Under the pieces are notes generated by a model. The model did not search any database, was not told where the DNA came from, and was given only the letters and a program-made list of their open reading frames with translations. This document shows, in pieces, positions 45,511 through 57,500 of a stretch of DNA of 64,000 bases. Every line of letters starts with the position of its first letter. The stretch's first letter is position 1. The translations under genes and the position numbers were made by a program. The stretch lies in the NCBI GenBank assembly GCA_963920525.1, contig OY986436.1, positions 179,818,361 through 179,882,360 of the forward strand, read 5' to 3'. The stretch is from Dichetophora obliterata (taxonomy: Eukaryota > Arthropoda > Insecta > Diptera > Sciomyzidae).

Positions 45511-48500
45511 TTATTTTATATCACACAGTAGAGCAACGCCTCGCATGATCCAATGTTCTGGCGGTTTCTGTGATTGCAGCCACATCGGCGCAATATAGTT
45601 AAGATCAGTGCGGTTCATTTTCTTATAAATGGGACACTAAATGTAAGAATTGTTTGTTATACTTATATCTTTAAATTTTTAAAACTTTAACTTACAGTGT
45701 AAAGTTTTGGATTCTTGGGCGCAACGGAATTGATAGCATAAATGTGCACAACCGGCATCAGAACGTACAGCACCTTATTAGTGGCCTCAACTAAGCGCGA
45801 GGTCTTGCGATCCCAGCCAGCACCATCGACATACAAGCCATGAACAAAAACGCCCTCTTTAGGTGGTTTCTTCAACTCGTCTTGGCCTACTTTAAGCACA
45901 TCGTTGTGCATGGACACCTGATCTAAGGCCCAACCTTGATGAGCACGAGCCACTTCCTGCTTCATGGCTGTTAGAAAACCTTGTGGATTAAAAAAGCCTG
46001 ACATCCAAAAGACAACTGGACGTGCCTGCGAGAAGATTTGGTACATTTTTTTTTACTTCAATGCATAGAATCATTTAACTTACACCAAAGCACCAATTGT
46101 AGAATTGATTGTTACGTTCCAGAAGCTCAGTAAACCAAAAGCCTAAAGTAGACGATAACCAACTACCTCGTTTCCAAACAGTGGGCACACGTGCATTGAA
46201 TATATTGTCGAGAGCATCACGCAACTGTTCACTCATAATAATCGTGCCTTCGATCGCCAACAGAAGATCTTTCAGAGTGATTCGCACCAGGATTATAATC
46301 TAAGAAGAAATCAAATAAAATCTATAAGTTTTCAATAAGAATCAACCATATTTTTTTAAATAAGCAGTTACAAATTAAAACAATACTGATCTCACGAAGA
46401 TTATAACCTTCACACAAAAAATTTTTTTGTCGTTTTGTAACTTTAGCATTAAGTTGTTTTGGGATCATGACGATAAGAGAAAGTCTGTTGTGAATTATTA
46501 GATAGCTAGCTTATTGATTATTTCACACCTGCAGAGAGATTCTTTTGTCCTCAGGAAAAACAAGCACACTACCAAAATCAAAGCAAAGAAAGAAGGAATA
46601 ATTGAAAGGCGGTATATAAGTCTAAATCAGGCACGAAGTCATGTACTTAACTTCATCTGTGTTCAGTGCCCACCCAGACTTACGACTTAGTCAACAGTTT
46701 GGAGTTCTACAGCCTTTTGCATACAGATATTGCGACATCCAATATACTTTAAATAATTCATTGATTTAATGCAACAATGTATCGTAACAACACCAGCCTT
46801 GAAGGAATTATGCCCTTATAGCTATAGAAATATAAAAGAGAACGAGGTGAGCTATTAAATTATTTACTAATCATCTCTTCCCCCCCCCCCCCCCCCCGTT
46901 AAAAGATCCATAAGGCTATTCAGGTTATTTGATCACACTACAGTAACAAAAACGTCGTTGAATCTTTACTGAATATTCACAGTATAAATTATATCCCAGA
47001 CTTGTTGCCATTATCAGACAAGCTAACGGTTGTGTTGGTAAAATTTTGGGTTCTATTTAAATGATTCTCTATCCTTTGTCGATCATGGTAACTGTGTTGG
47101 TTGGTTGTTTAAAGTAATGATACTGCCACAGGCTGTAATCAATGAGCTCTATTGAGCCATTTTGTTGCCTACTACCTCATTTCCGTGAAAGTTGAAGTGC
47201 GTGGCGCTGGATGGGTAAGGTACCATTATAGCCATCGGGTTCAATTTAGGAAAATAATTAGGTCGGATGTTTTGACGGTTGAGAGTTTCAGTAGGTCGTC
47301 GTAGAAGTATTCCTAGTATTCTTAGGCGACATCTTGAAAATGCTGGGCAGGAGCACTGCAAATGAGGCAGTAAATGTTCGTTATGGTTTTTGCAGCTGCG
47401 ACAGTTGAAGGGAATTCTAGTTCTCTGGGCCTGTACATCTATGCACCAATGTCCCGTACTTATTACCGCAACCCTCGATGTATTAGCATGGGGCCTTGAT
47501 ATCAATTCTCCGTTTTTGTTTAGGTTGTAAGAGGTCCACATTTTCTTTGCTGTTGTACAGGTTGTTAATCTACTCCATCTGCGATTAGCTAGGTTAAAGT
47601 AATGTATTTAATGGAACTACGACTGGCCAGTTTGTCCACTTTTTCATTCCAATAAATGTTTCTGTGCCAGCAAAACCAGATTATTGCAATGTCGAGCCTT
47701 AATATTACTTAGCCTGGCCAACTCCTCTTTAAGTAGGCAGTTTGAGAAGTCAGCGGCTTTTTTCATTTCCCGGGTAGTAGCTTTAAATGCAACACTTCCT
47801 GGTAACTACTATCTGTTAATAGACACTGTCGAATTTTGTGCCATTGAAAGTAGACAACCTCGTGAATTTAGACTCAAATGGACAAAAGTGAATTTAGTGT
47901 AATGTTCTAAGTAGAAGAGTAGACACCTTTTTTATAGCGGCAGAGTTTGCCTTCGCTATAGCTAGCTTCTTGCCGACTTGGACAGAGTCCAAGGCAAGAA
48001 GAGAAGTTCAAAAATCAAAACACGGCACAGGTCTGCCGACTTGAATTACAAACTAAATTCTGATTTATTTGTGTCCAGCTCGGCTCTTTAAAACCTTTTT
48101 TCAAAGTGTTATACTAATATCTTAAAATATAGTTATTCTACACGCTACATTAGTGTACTCATCAAGCATTACTTTTTGAATAAAAAACCATCACCGAAAC
48201 CTCTCCACCATCCATTTCAATAGTTAAGAAGTGATTTAATGAATTCCGTTGTGGTCGTACCAGGAAAGTGACGCAGAACGTTCCGGTTGCCCTAAAGGTC
48301 GTCACGCCAGAAATCGTCGATAAAATCCATGTAATGATATTGGACGATCGAAGAATGAAAGTGCGTGAGGTAGCTGAGGCTGTAGGTATCTCAACTGAGT
48401 GGGTTCATCACATTTTACATGAATATTAAGACAGTATAAAGCTTTTACGATTGCTCACACTCGACTATAAGCGAAACCGTGTGACCACTTCAAAGAAGGG

Positions 48501-51500
48501 TTTGGCGATGTTAAACCACAATCCGAAGAAATTTTTGAGCCATAGTCGAAAAAGTAACAATCGGTGAAGCGGGGTTCATTTTTAACTTTTTTGGTTTTTG
48601 TTTACAATCACGAGCAAAAACCACAACAAAACAAATTACGTTTTGTGCTCGTTAAACACAATGTTACTATTCTGTTCCGATATTTTTCCTCTGCGTGCGG
48701 TGGTAGTGTTTGTATTTGAATCGAAGAGCCACACGCGGAATAGAAGATAGAGTTTGCGCTTTTTTAGCGCTACTTATAAAGTACGGTGTTTTCCATTCCC
48801 TGCTTGACGTGACTTATAGTCGGACAAGCCTCTCTTATCGCTAGAAGTTCTGTCTTAATTAAGATGACTAAGTCTGGTAGGCTAAAGGAGCTGATCACAC
48901 CCAGTTCTTCCGAGAATATACTCGCCCCAACTTCAAAACTCATATTAGACCCATCTGTGTAGGTTCCATCCAAAACAATTTCAACACACTGGTTGGGAAC
49001 TTGCTGATAAGTGTTCTATTAAATCAAGATTGGAGATTTTATAATCCGTTTTCCTACTATTGAATTTCGATAGAGTGAACAATGGATTTTCCGTGTCTAT
49101 ATAGTTTGTATCACCAGTTGCCAGACTTCTTTAATCTGATTGCACTTGTTTGATATGTAGATCGGTAGCCAGTAGGTGAGTCGGAACTTTGAGTGGATCC
49201 GTTGGGCAACGATGAACTCTGGACAATTTACTAATATTCAGCCCTATTCCAGAATCCGTCGTAGCGTAAATTTTCTTTCGGATTCGTAATGAAGTATTCT
49301 ACAATCCGAATCGAATTCGAACATTCTTACATTCGTAGCATTGCAACTACACATTCCGAACGTATCAACTTTTGACAGCTGTTTTTCGGATTTTTTCACG
49401 AAAGCCTTGCCTCGACGGATTTGTTTACGACAAAAGAAAACAATTAAATTTTTATAGAATTAAGTCGTAAAATATAACTTATAATTAATTTTTGACTAAT
49501 AAAGTTAAATTATTTTAATTTAAACCTGTGAATATGTTAGTTGAAATTTATTTAGTGCATTTCCCACGTTTCGTAATCTATTTCCAAAGGGTTGATGGAA
49601 TCTCGCAATATTCTTCGACGAATTTTCATAGATTCTCTGTGTGAGAAATCTTCACTTTATTGTGCGAAAATTGCAATTGCATTGAAATCCATTAAAAATC
49701 ACAGCTAAAAAATACAATGTTGATCAAAAACACCTGTTTTCCAATTTTTCTTTTTATTTATTTGTCTGTTGTTGAAACCAGTTGTTTTCGAACTCCCGAA
49801 AGTAAGTTCGAAAAGAGGTAGTTTCGTTCGGATTTTGGATAACCAAATTTGTCGTATTCGTAGCGTAGCTTTGCGTTCGGAAATTCATTATGACGGATTC
49901 TGGAATAGGGCTGATTATCTGCCCGATTCCGAATAATTTTTCCCGGGGAAACGGAAAAGAAAGTTTGAATTTTGAGACCTTAAGGTTGTCACTTGAGTGG
50001 ATGTTTGGCACGATCGCTTAGATAGGATTTCACTAAACCTTGTCGAATCATTAAGGCTGCCATTTGACTAGGTGTATTCCTCCTAAGATCGCTTTTTTCG
50101 AGCAGCGAATAGCTTTCTTGTAGGTAAGCAGTAGTTTTCTGCCTGGGCATGAAGTGTTTATGAATGAACACGTTTCTTCTCTAATAATATTCCAGTAGGG
50201 GTTTGTTCGGCATAGAGCAGTATTGCGCATGCATCGCTACTGCTTTTCTGCACTGCAACTCTCTTGCGATGCCTTAAAAATGCGAAGTAAAATAGTTTTA
50301 TAAAACCATCGAACATTTGCAAGAAAATAGAGTTTTTAATTAGTTTGTTGTTGACGCAGCGTACAATCCGATTTCTTCATAGAACGTTATGCTTAAGTAC
50401 TGCTGCAATATTGCAGCTGTATGCGCCGAACAAACCCTAGACACACGAAATCGGTAAGCGATAAATGTAGATAAAGCTGTTTTAAAGAGACACTTGAACG
50501 TTGTTTAAAGAGACAGACATAAAGAATCTAATATTTTTGATCAATAAATGTATATATATATCTTTCCGCATATTTTCAAAGACATAAATATGATCAAAAC
50601 AAAAGCAATATGTAGCAACTCTGAAATACCTAAGTCTATATATACGAAGTTTAAAATTAGAGATACATTAGGGGCCGTTCAAGTATTACGTAAGCAGATT
50701 TTTTGCAGCTAACCCCCCACTCCCCCCGTCAACAAGAGTAAGCAATGCCCTTACCACGCCATGCTTATGCAAACATTAGGTCTCTTCACATACTTCTCCA
50801 GTGAAAAATATCCAGCAGCAACTTGCAAGAGAGTAACTCACAATTCTCTCTCAAATAGAGAATCCAAAAAGTACGCGAACGCAAAATTTGCAATAACTTT
50901 CAAGCCTCGATAACAGATGATTAACGAGCTTGCTTACATTTAAAGTTTAATGGAAAACAAAAGGAAATTGGACGTGAAGTGTTCTCCTGGAACCCAGCGG
51001 CAACGTTTTCTATAAAAATTGAAAATACCTTCCATATTTTGACGACTGCAGCAGTCAATCCTCCAATTTGTAAACATCAATTTTTCTAAATTTGTTTGAT
51101 TGTTCAAATTGCAACTATCTTAAATCAGCTGTTTTCTAGCTTGCAAATTCTCGACAGTTTTTTCCAGCAGGAATTTGCAACTTCCCCTCCAAGTCAACTG
51201 TCACTTTGCGCTCTCAATTTCTCATATTTTGCAAGTTTTTTGCGTACGCGAACGCCAAATGCTGATAATTAGCATAGATGGGCACTTTGCAGTACCAGTA
51301 AAATTGCAGTAAAAATAAATTTTTACTGATAATGAAATTCAATTTATTTACTGAATAAAATTGCAAAAATAAATTTTTACTGCAATATTTTCAGTAATCA
51401 GTAAAAATTTATTTTTACTGCAATTTTTTTTTAGTAATGCAGTAAAAATTAATTTTTACTGATTACTGAACAAAATTGCAAAAATAAATTTTTACTGCAA

Positions 51501-54500
51501 TTTTTTTCAGTGATCAGTAAAAATTTATTTTTACTGCAATTTTTTTCAGTAATCAGTAAAAATTTATTTTTACTGCAAATTTTTTCAGTAATCAGTAAAA
51601 ATTTACTGGTAATGCAAATTAAATTTCATTATCAGTAAAAATTTATTTTTACTGCAATTTTTTCCAGTAATCAGTAAAAATTTACTGGTAATGCAAATTG
51701 AATTTCATTATCAGTAAAAATTTATTTGTACTGCAATTTTTTCCCAGTAATCAGTAAAAATTTATTTTTACTGCAATTTTCTCCAGTAATCAGTAAAAAT
51801 TTACTGGTAATGCAAATTGAATTTCATTATCAGTAAAAGTTTACTGATTACTGCTTCTAGTAATGCAGTAAATATTTACTGCAGTGTGCCCATGTATGAT
51901 AATTAGTGATAATTATCACAAACTACGTGTACGCGAACAGACCTATTCGTACATGCATCGGGAATCCCTGAAATGTTTTTCGTTTTCAAGCATAGACAAG
52001 TAGTGTTGCCATATGTGTTCAAACTAAAATCGACTAAGTTTTTTAGCAAATTCGAAAAAGTAAAAAAATTAATTCTGCTAACGTACTCACCAGTGATCTG
52101 CAAGCGATGGCATTTTCGCTACTTGCAATCTACCCTCAACAAATACAGTGACAGTCTGACCGCACTACGCAAGCGCTGCGATTGTTGTGTCGAACATACT
52201 TGCAACATTGAAGCCAACTGTGTATGAGCGTGTCGTAACACCACAATAATGCATGTTCGAGTTGTTGGTTTGATAACCAGCGCAGGGTCTTTTCAACTTC
52301 TGGTATGCAAGGGTAAGTATGGTCATTTACAAGCAACAAAACAAAGACATAAAGCGTAACTCCTGCATAAATAAACCAGCGCTTATTTTGTTCTCCGAAC
52401 ACAAAGTATTTGCTGTAACATTGCAGTAATATTGCAGTTACTTTGCGTGACTTTTGAGAGCTTGTAGCTCATAAGCTAATGGTTCAATTGAGCTGATTTC
52501 TTTTTTAAAATAAATTATAAAGTTTAATTGAGTGAGCAATAAAATTTGCTTAGTAAATTTTTAAAGATATTTATTAAATTTAGTTTTTTAAGAAATTATA
52601 TCATACGCCATTTTACTATAAAACACCTTTAATCACTGATTTTGATAAGATTTTGTATGCATGCAGATCTTTAATAAAGCTACAACTTTTGTTCAATTGT
52701 TCAAAATTTTGAAATAATAGGGTCGCCACCTAATAATCAGTGTTGTTGTGGAAATCGTTAACGGCCGGAATCGGTTTTGATTCCGCTAAAAATTTGGGAA
52801 AGGTGTCTTGCATTCCGGTTTTTAGTTCGAATCGGAATTTGCATCGGGTTGAGGAGTTGCTCAAACCGATATTATTGGTTTGACATTCGGAAACAAACCG
52901 GCCAGCTATTCACTAGCGGAATGTTAAACATTTTATTTATTGCGGCTGAAAACTTTAAAAAAGTTTCAGAGAATTAAATAATGCCGATTGTAAAATGATA
53001 TTTTTTATTTATTTGATGGAAAATACAAAAATAAAACACAAAATTATATTCTCCTGTGTGAGACTACTGCTAAAAATCTGAGCGTTGCGGCTGATAAAAG
53101 CACAAAAGGAATGGACGACGAAGGCATATTAGATTGAATAGTTTCTAACACTAAGTGAATGAATCTTGCTTTAAACGATATTGGGTCACAAATCTGCGAA
53201 TAGTCCAAGTATATCTCTGTGTTTTGCTTAAATACGAAGATTGTTCTTACGCCCACTCTGGAAGCTCTAGAGGATTGCTATTTCTTAAAATGCACATTTT
53301 TACTTTTTTATTGCTTCCCTCCTCCAGAAATAAAAAGGCCAACACAGCAGAACTCATTTTATACACTTTTTCTTTCTTTGCACAATTAAATTTATGTAAT
53401 ACACGCAAAATGTATCAATTCGTGCAATCAAACACAAAACTTCAGAAAACAATTTAGCTGAAAAGCTGATTCGAACAATGGATTTGTTTAAGTTCGAAAA
53501 GAGTAAAAAACGATCGGATTTCACAACACCATTTAATACCGGAATCGTTTTGCTATTCCGATAACAAAGCAATTCCGAAACGGATTTCTCAACAACCCTG
53601 AATATGTCTTTTCAAGAGTTTAAAACTGATAAATGACGTTTAAAACTCTTGAAAAGACATATTATTAGGTGGCAACCCTATTATTTCAAAATTTTATAAT
53701 TTTGAAATTCTGACAATGGATTCGGATTCAGCGACCCATTTTTGGTGTACGATTTTTTTTTTGCCAGCCCCGAATTCATAAAACTACAAAAAATTAAGGT
53801 GTCAACCCTATCCACCATCTTGAATTTTAAAATTCTGACTTTAGATTCGAAATCAGCGACCCCTTAACACTGATAAATGATGTTTAAAACTCTTAAAAAT
53901 ACATATTATTAGGTGGCAATACTGTGGTAAAAATTTAGGTGGCAACCCTAACCTCCATCTTAAATTTTAAGACTGTGACATTATATTCAAAATCAAATCC
54001 GTTGTCAGAATTTCAAAATTACAAGAATTCGCAAAAATAAAAAAATTTAGGTGGCAACTCTATTCGCCATCTTAAATTTTAAAGTTTGACATCATCTTCG
54101 AAATAAGTTACCCCTAAAACTTCCTAAAACTATTTACTCTATTCATACTGAAGTAATCTACAAACACTTGAGTAAAAATGCAGTGTACGCGCTGATTTCA
54201 TCGTTCGTAAGCTTACTTTTGTATCACTGCTTAGCCGAAGTTGAAATCAACCTGCAATGGTACACGAGGCAGTAGCTCAAAATAATGCATAATTATAACG
54301 ATTGCCGTTCGTGCGCTGTGGTTTATACACTTAATTATTTTATGCAAACATCTATACTTTCCACTGAAGTCGAAGCACACATCACACAGTGTTTAACTTT
54401 GGTACAATTGGCTAATGCAACATGCTTGATGTTGTAAGTGTGCTCGATGGCGTAGAATATGTTGCATGGTATTAATGATATTGAAGTCATACAAAAACCA

Positions 54501-57500
54501 AGTATGTACTGAGTGTAAAAGCAGTTGCAGTTCATCGCTGCAGGTCTCTGGTACTCACCATCCAAACCCCACCATCAAAAATAAGAACATCAAACACCCC
54601 CTCCTCCCTGTAGTGCTTACAGCTACTCGCGCTGACATCGAAACGACAAAATCGCTGACTCAAAGAACGATACTTAAAACCGTATTTAGTTTGATAAATA
54701 CCCCAGTCAGCAAGTTTAGTCGCAAATGGAACTGGATTAGACACACTCTACGAATAGTTCGTGAAGACATGGCACTTACTGGAAACCTGAAGGGAGCTGA
54801 AGCGGGGTTGGCCTGCATAACCATAAATAAAGCGAATAGTAAAAACGAATAGGGAAAACAGAAAATCTTCGTATCGCCCTATGCTTCTTAAAGGATCAAT
54901 GAAAATGTATAAAAAACTTTAAAATGGCACAAAATGGCCCATTCAAGACTTGCTCTTACCCTCTGCATGCGATCGATCTCCTGACGCAAAAATATGTTCA
55001 TCGAACTTGTGGCGCCCATTAATTTTAAGCGTTCCCTTACTTCAAACATATCGTACGGCATCGGCATCTTGCTCAACATTTCACGGGTAGATCGTGCAAC
55101 TTTATCCTCACGTGTTTCACCGCTACCAGCAGAGGATTCTACAAAACAATTATATAAATTAAGACATGAGGTAAGTTAATTAACAGTTTTGCCCTTTGCC
55201 TACCTTTCGGTTGAATTGAAATAATGGTGTCTAAGATTAATCTTGTTGTGTTGGTCTGATAGGTTATGTCGGCGTTCGAATGAAAGCCATACACTTGAGG
55301 TGGATCCAAATTCGGCATTTCCTCAATGGCAGCTAGATAGGCTTCCTGCTCTTTAAAACATAATATTTTATAGCCCTTGAAGAATTGAAAGTTTTCCTTA
55401 AAGACTTGATCGTGGAACCATACACGTCCAAATGTGTTCAGCAAACGTTTATCGTAATCGTCCGTAACACGGCCTCCATACTGTACCTCACCCAGCATAT
55501 AGCGCACCGTATTCCAGCTGATACCCTTGCCTGGCTCAAGATCATCCAAGTGATTCTGTACAAACAAACAACTGGCATACCAGTCGGCAGAATTGAACTC
55601 GTAGGGAATATTCCAGCCGAGTGGCCCAAATTTACGTCGTTCCTGTACCACTGAATGCAGAAAAGAAATGGCAAAGACGAGTGGATGATAGAACTGGGAT
55701 TGGGAGTAGTCCAGGAAATCCTGTGTCAAATTACTGTAGGTACGCGTAAGACCGGCACGTATACCGGCAGGTGGTTCATTTGTAAATTTAATAGACATCT
55801 GCAGCAGCGAAATGGAAAAGTCGTCGTGTGGTTCCGTAGTAATCCAAACACGGAAATTTTCGTTGCAAGCCTTTGGACCGGCACGTTCCAATTCCAACAT
55901 TTGCAGCGTTAACTCATGCATGTATTCCAAGCCTAAATGGCAGTTCTGCAGAAGCACCCAGCCACCATCCTCAAGACAACTGGCAACAAGCTTGCGTGCA
56001 TGAACCTCCTGACCCTGACCCATAGATATCGGATAACATTTCAGTTCATTTTTCTTCGCTAAAGACTCAATGTTTGACGAAGGATCAGATCCCATAGATA
56101 GAAAGCAGACCAATGGAGTTACAGTTTTGCTCTCCGCAAGCAACTCATCATAATTTAATATAACCGGTTCGGCAAAACGATCACCTAACGAGCTCGCAAT
56201 GTATTTGCGACTCTGTGAGATCGTACGATCGGTGCACCACGAACGTATCAACAGTAGCTTACGGAAGGGATCGAGTGAGTGGTAACCATCTGGTATGACC
56301 TCATTTTCGGGACTGTCTTTTTTGTACCAAAGTAACCAGGGACGTTCGTTGTTTGTCACCTTAGTCAAAACTAAGGCAAAATGTCCCAGCCTCGACAACT
56401 GTACCAAGTTGAGCCAGGTCTCATCGGTAATCCAACGGAACGGAACTGGAGGACAGTCATTTAAATTTAAGGCAGCACCACCCTTAATAAAATTCTGAAA
56501 CTCATCATAGGTCACTAGCTCGAGCTGACGATCAATATTGAGTGCCATCAGCAGAACAAACAGGTATTTGTGCGTTTCGTACAGACCACGCGACTTATAG
56601 CGGTAAATCTCAAAGGTCAGGTAAGCTATGATGCGTTTGATGCGCTTCTGGGTGATGTGCGTCTTGTTTGAGTTGTGCATCGATGCATCGAAGCGCTCCA
56701 AAAACTGCACCAACGACGTTTGATACATGCAATTAACCATGGTCATGCTGCAGACCAAGAAGTAGAGAACACTACCACGTGTTGCTACCGGGCGGTATTC
56801 TTCACGCGCCAAATTTATTTTCACCTCGGTTATCTTTGCTATCTCTAGCTTCTCCTTCACCTCAATCGCTGTATTTTTGCTTGTGTTCAATACTTCAATG
56901 ACTGTCACATCATCCAATAAACTGCCTTTAGTCGTGGAAAGTTTATGCAGCAGATTAGCCTCCAGCTCTTTCATTTTCTTCATATTGCCAGTAACTGTCT
57001 CCACAAGGCTTGTGCGTTCCTCCTCCAATTCTTTGCGCTCTGTTAGAATCACGCGACCCAAGAGTTGATCTTCGAGACCTTTCATGGTCACGGTAAAGTC
57101 AATTATCGAGGTGCGTGCAGAGATCTCAGGCGTATAGGAGGGATTTGGTAGTTTCGTCGTTATATACAGCCGAAAGGCGGCATTGTAATCGATCTCTTTG
57201 TCACCCAACTTAATTTTGTATGCTGTGCCAACCTTCAGCAGATTACGATCCAGGACATTGTCCAAGCAGGGATCCAACTCTTCGCCAACATCTTCAATGA
57301 TGGCTGGCAAACCCAAGCTGACAGAGTCTTCTATGTGGTTACGGAAATATTTGTGATTCAACGATGTGACTATTAGTTTATTTCCCTTCTCTTTATTCCT
57401 GATCCAAGCTTTGCCCTGTGACTGTGGATCAATTAGCAATGGAAAGCGTACCGCCTTGGTGGCAATAATACCATTCTGTATGGACAACTCATCCGATGGC

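Larger units (their letters stand above)
46300..54959 (-). other. 8.66 kb dynein intron rich in TE insertions
   Basis: Donor GTAAGA after DRMQR and acceptor TTCTTCTTAG before IIILVRITL. The exon junction falls where the protein is continuous in relatives (RMQRV.S.VR in DNAH8). It holds LINE RNase H remains, a mariner piece, at least four MITEs and several hairpins, all listed separately. The neighbouring introns are only 58-65 bp. A poly-C run of 18 lies at 46880-46897. Confidence 0.85.
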
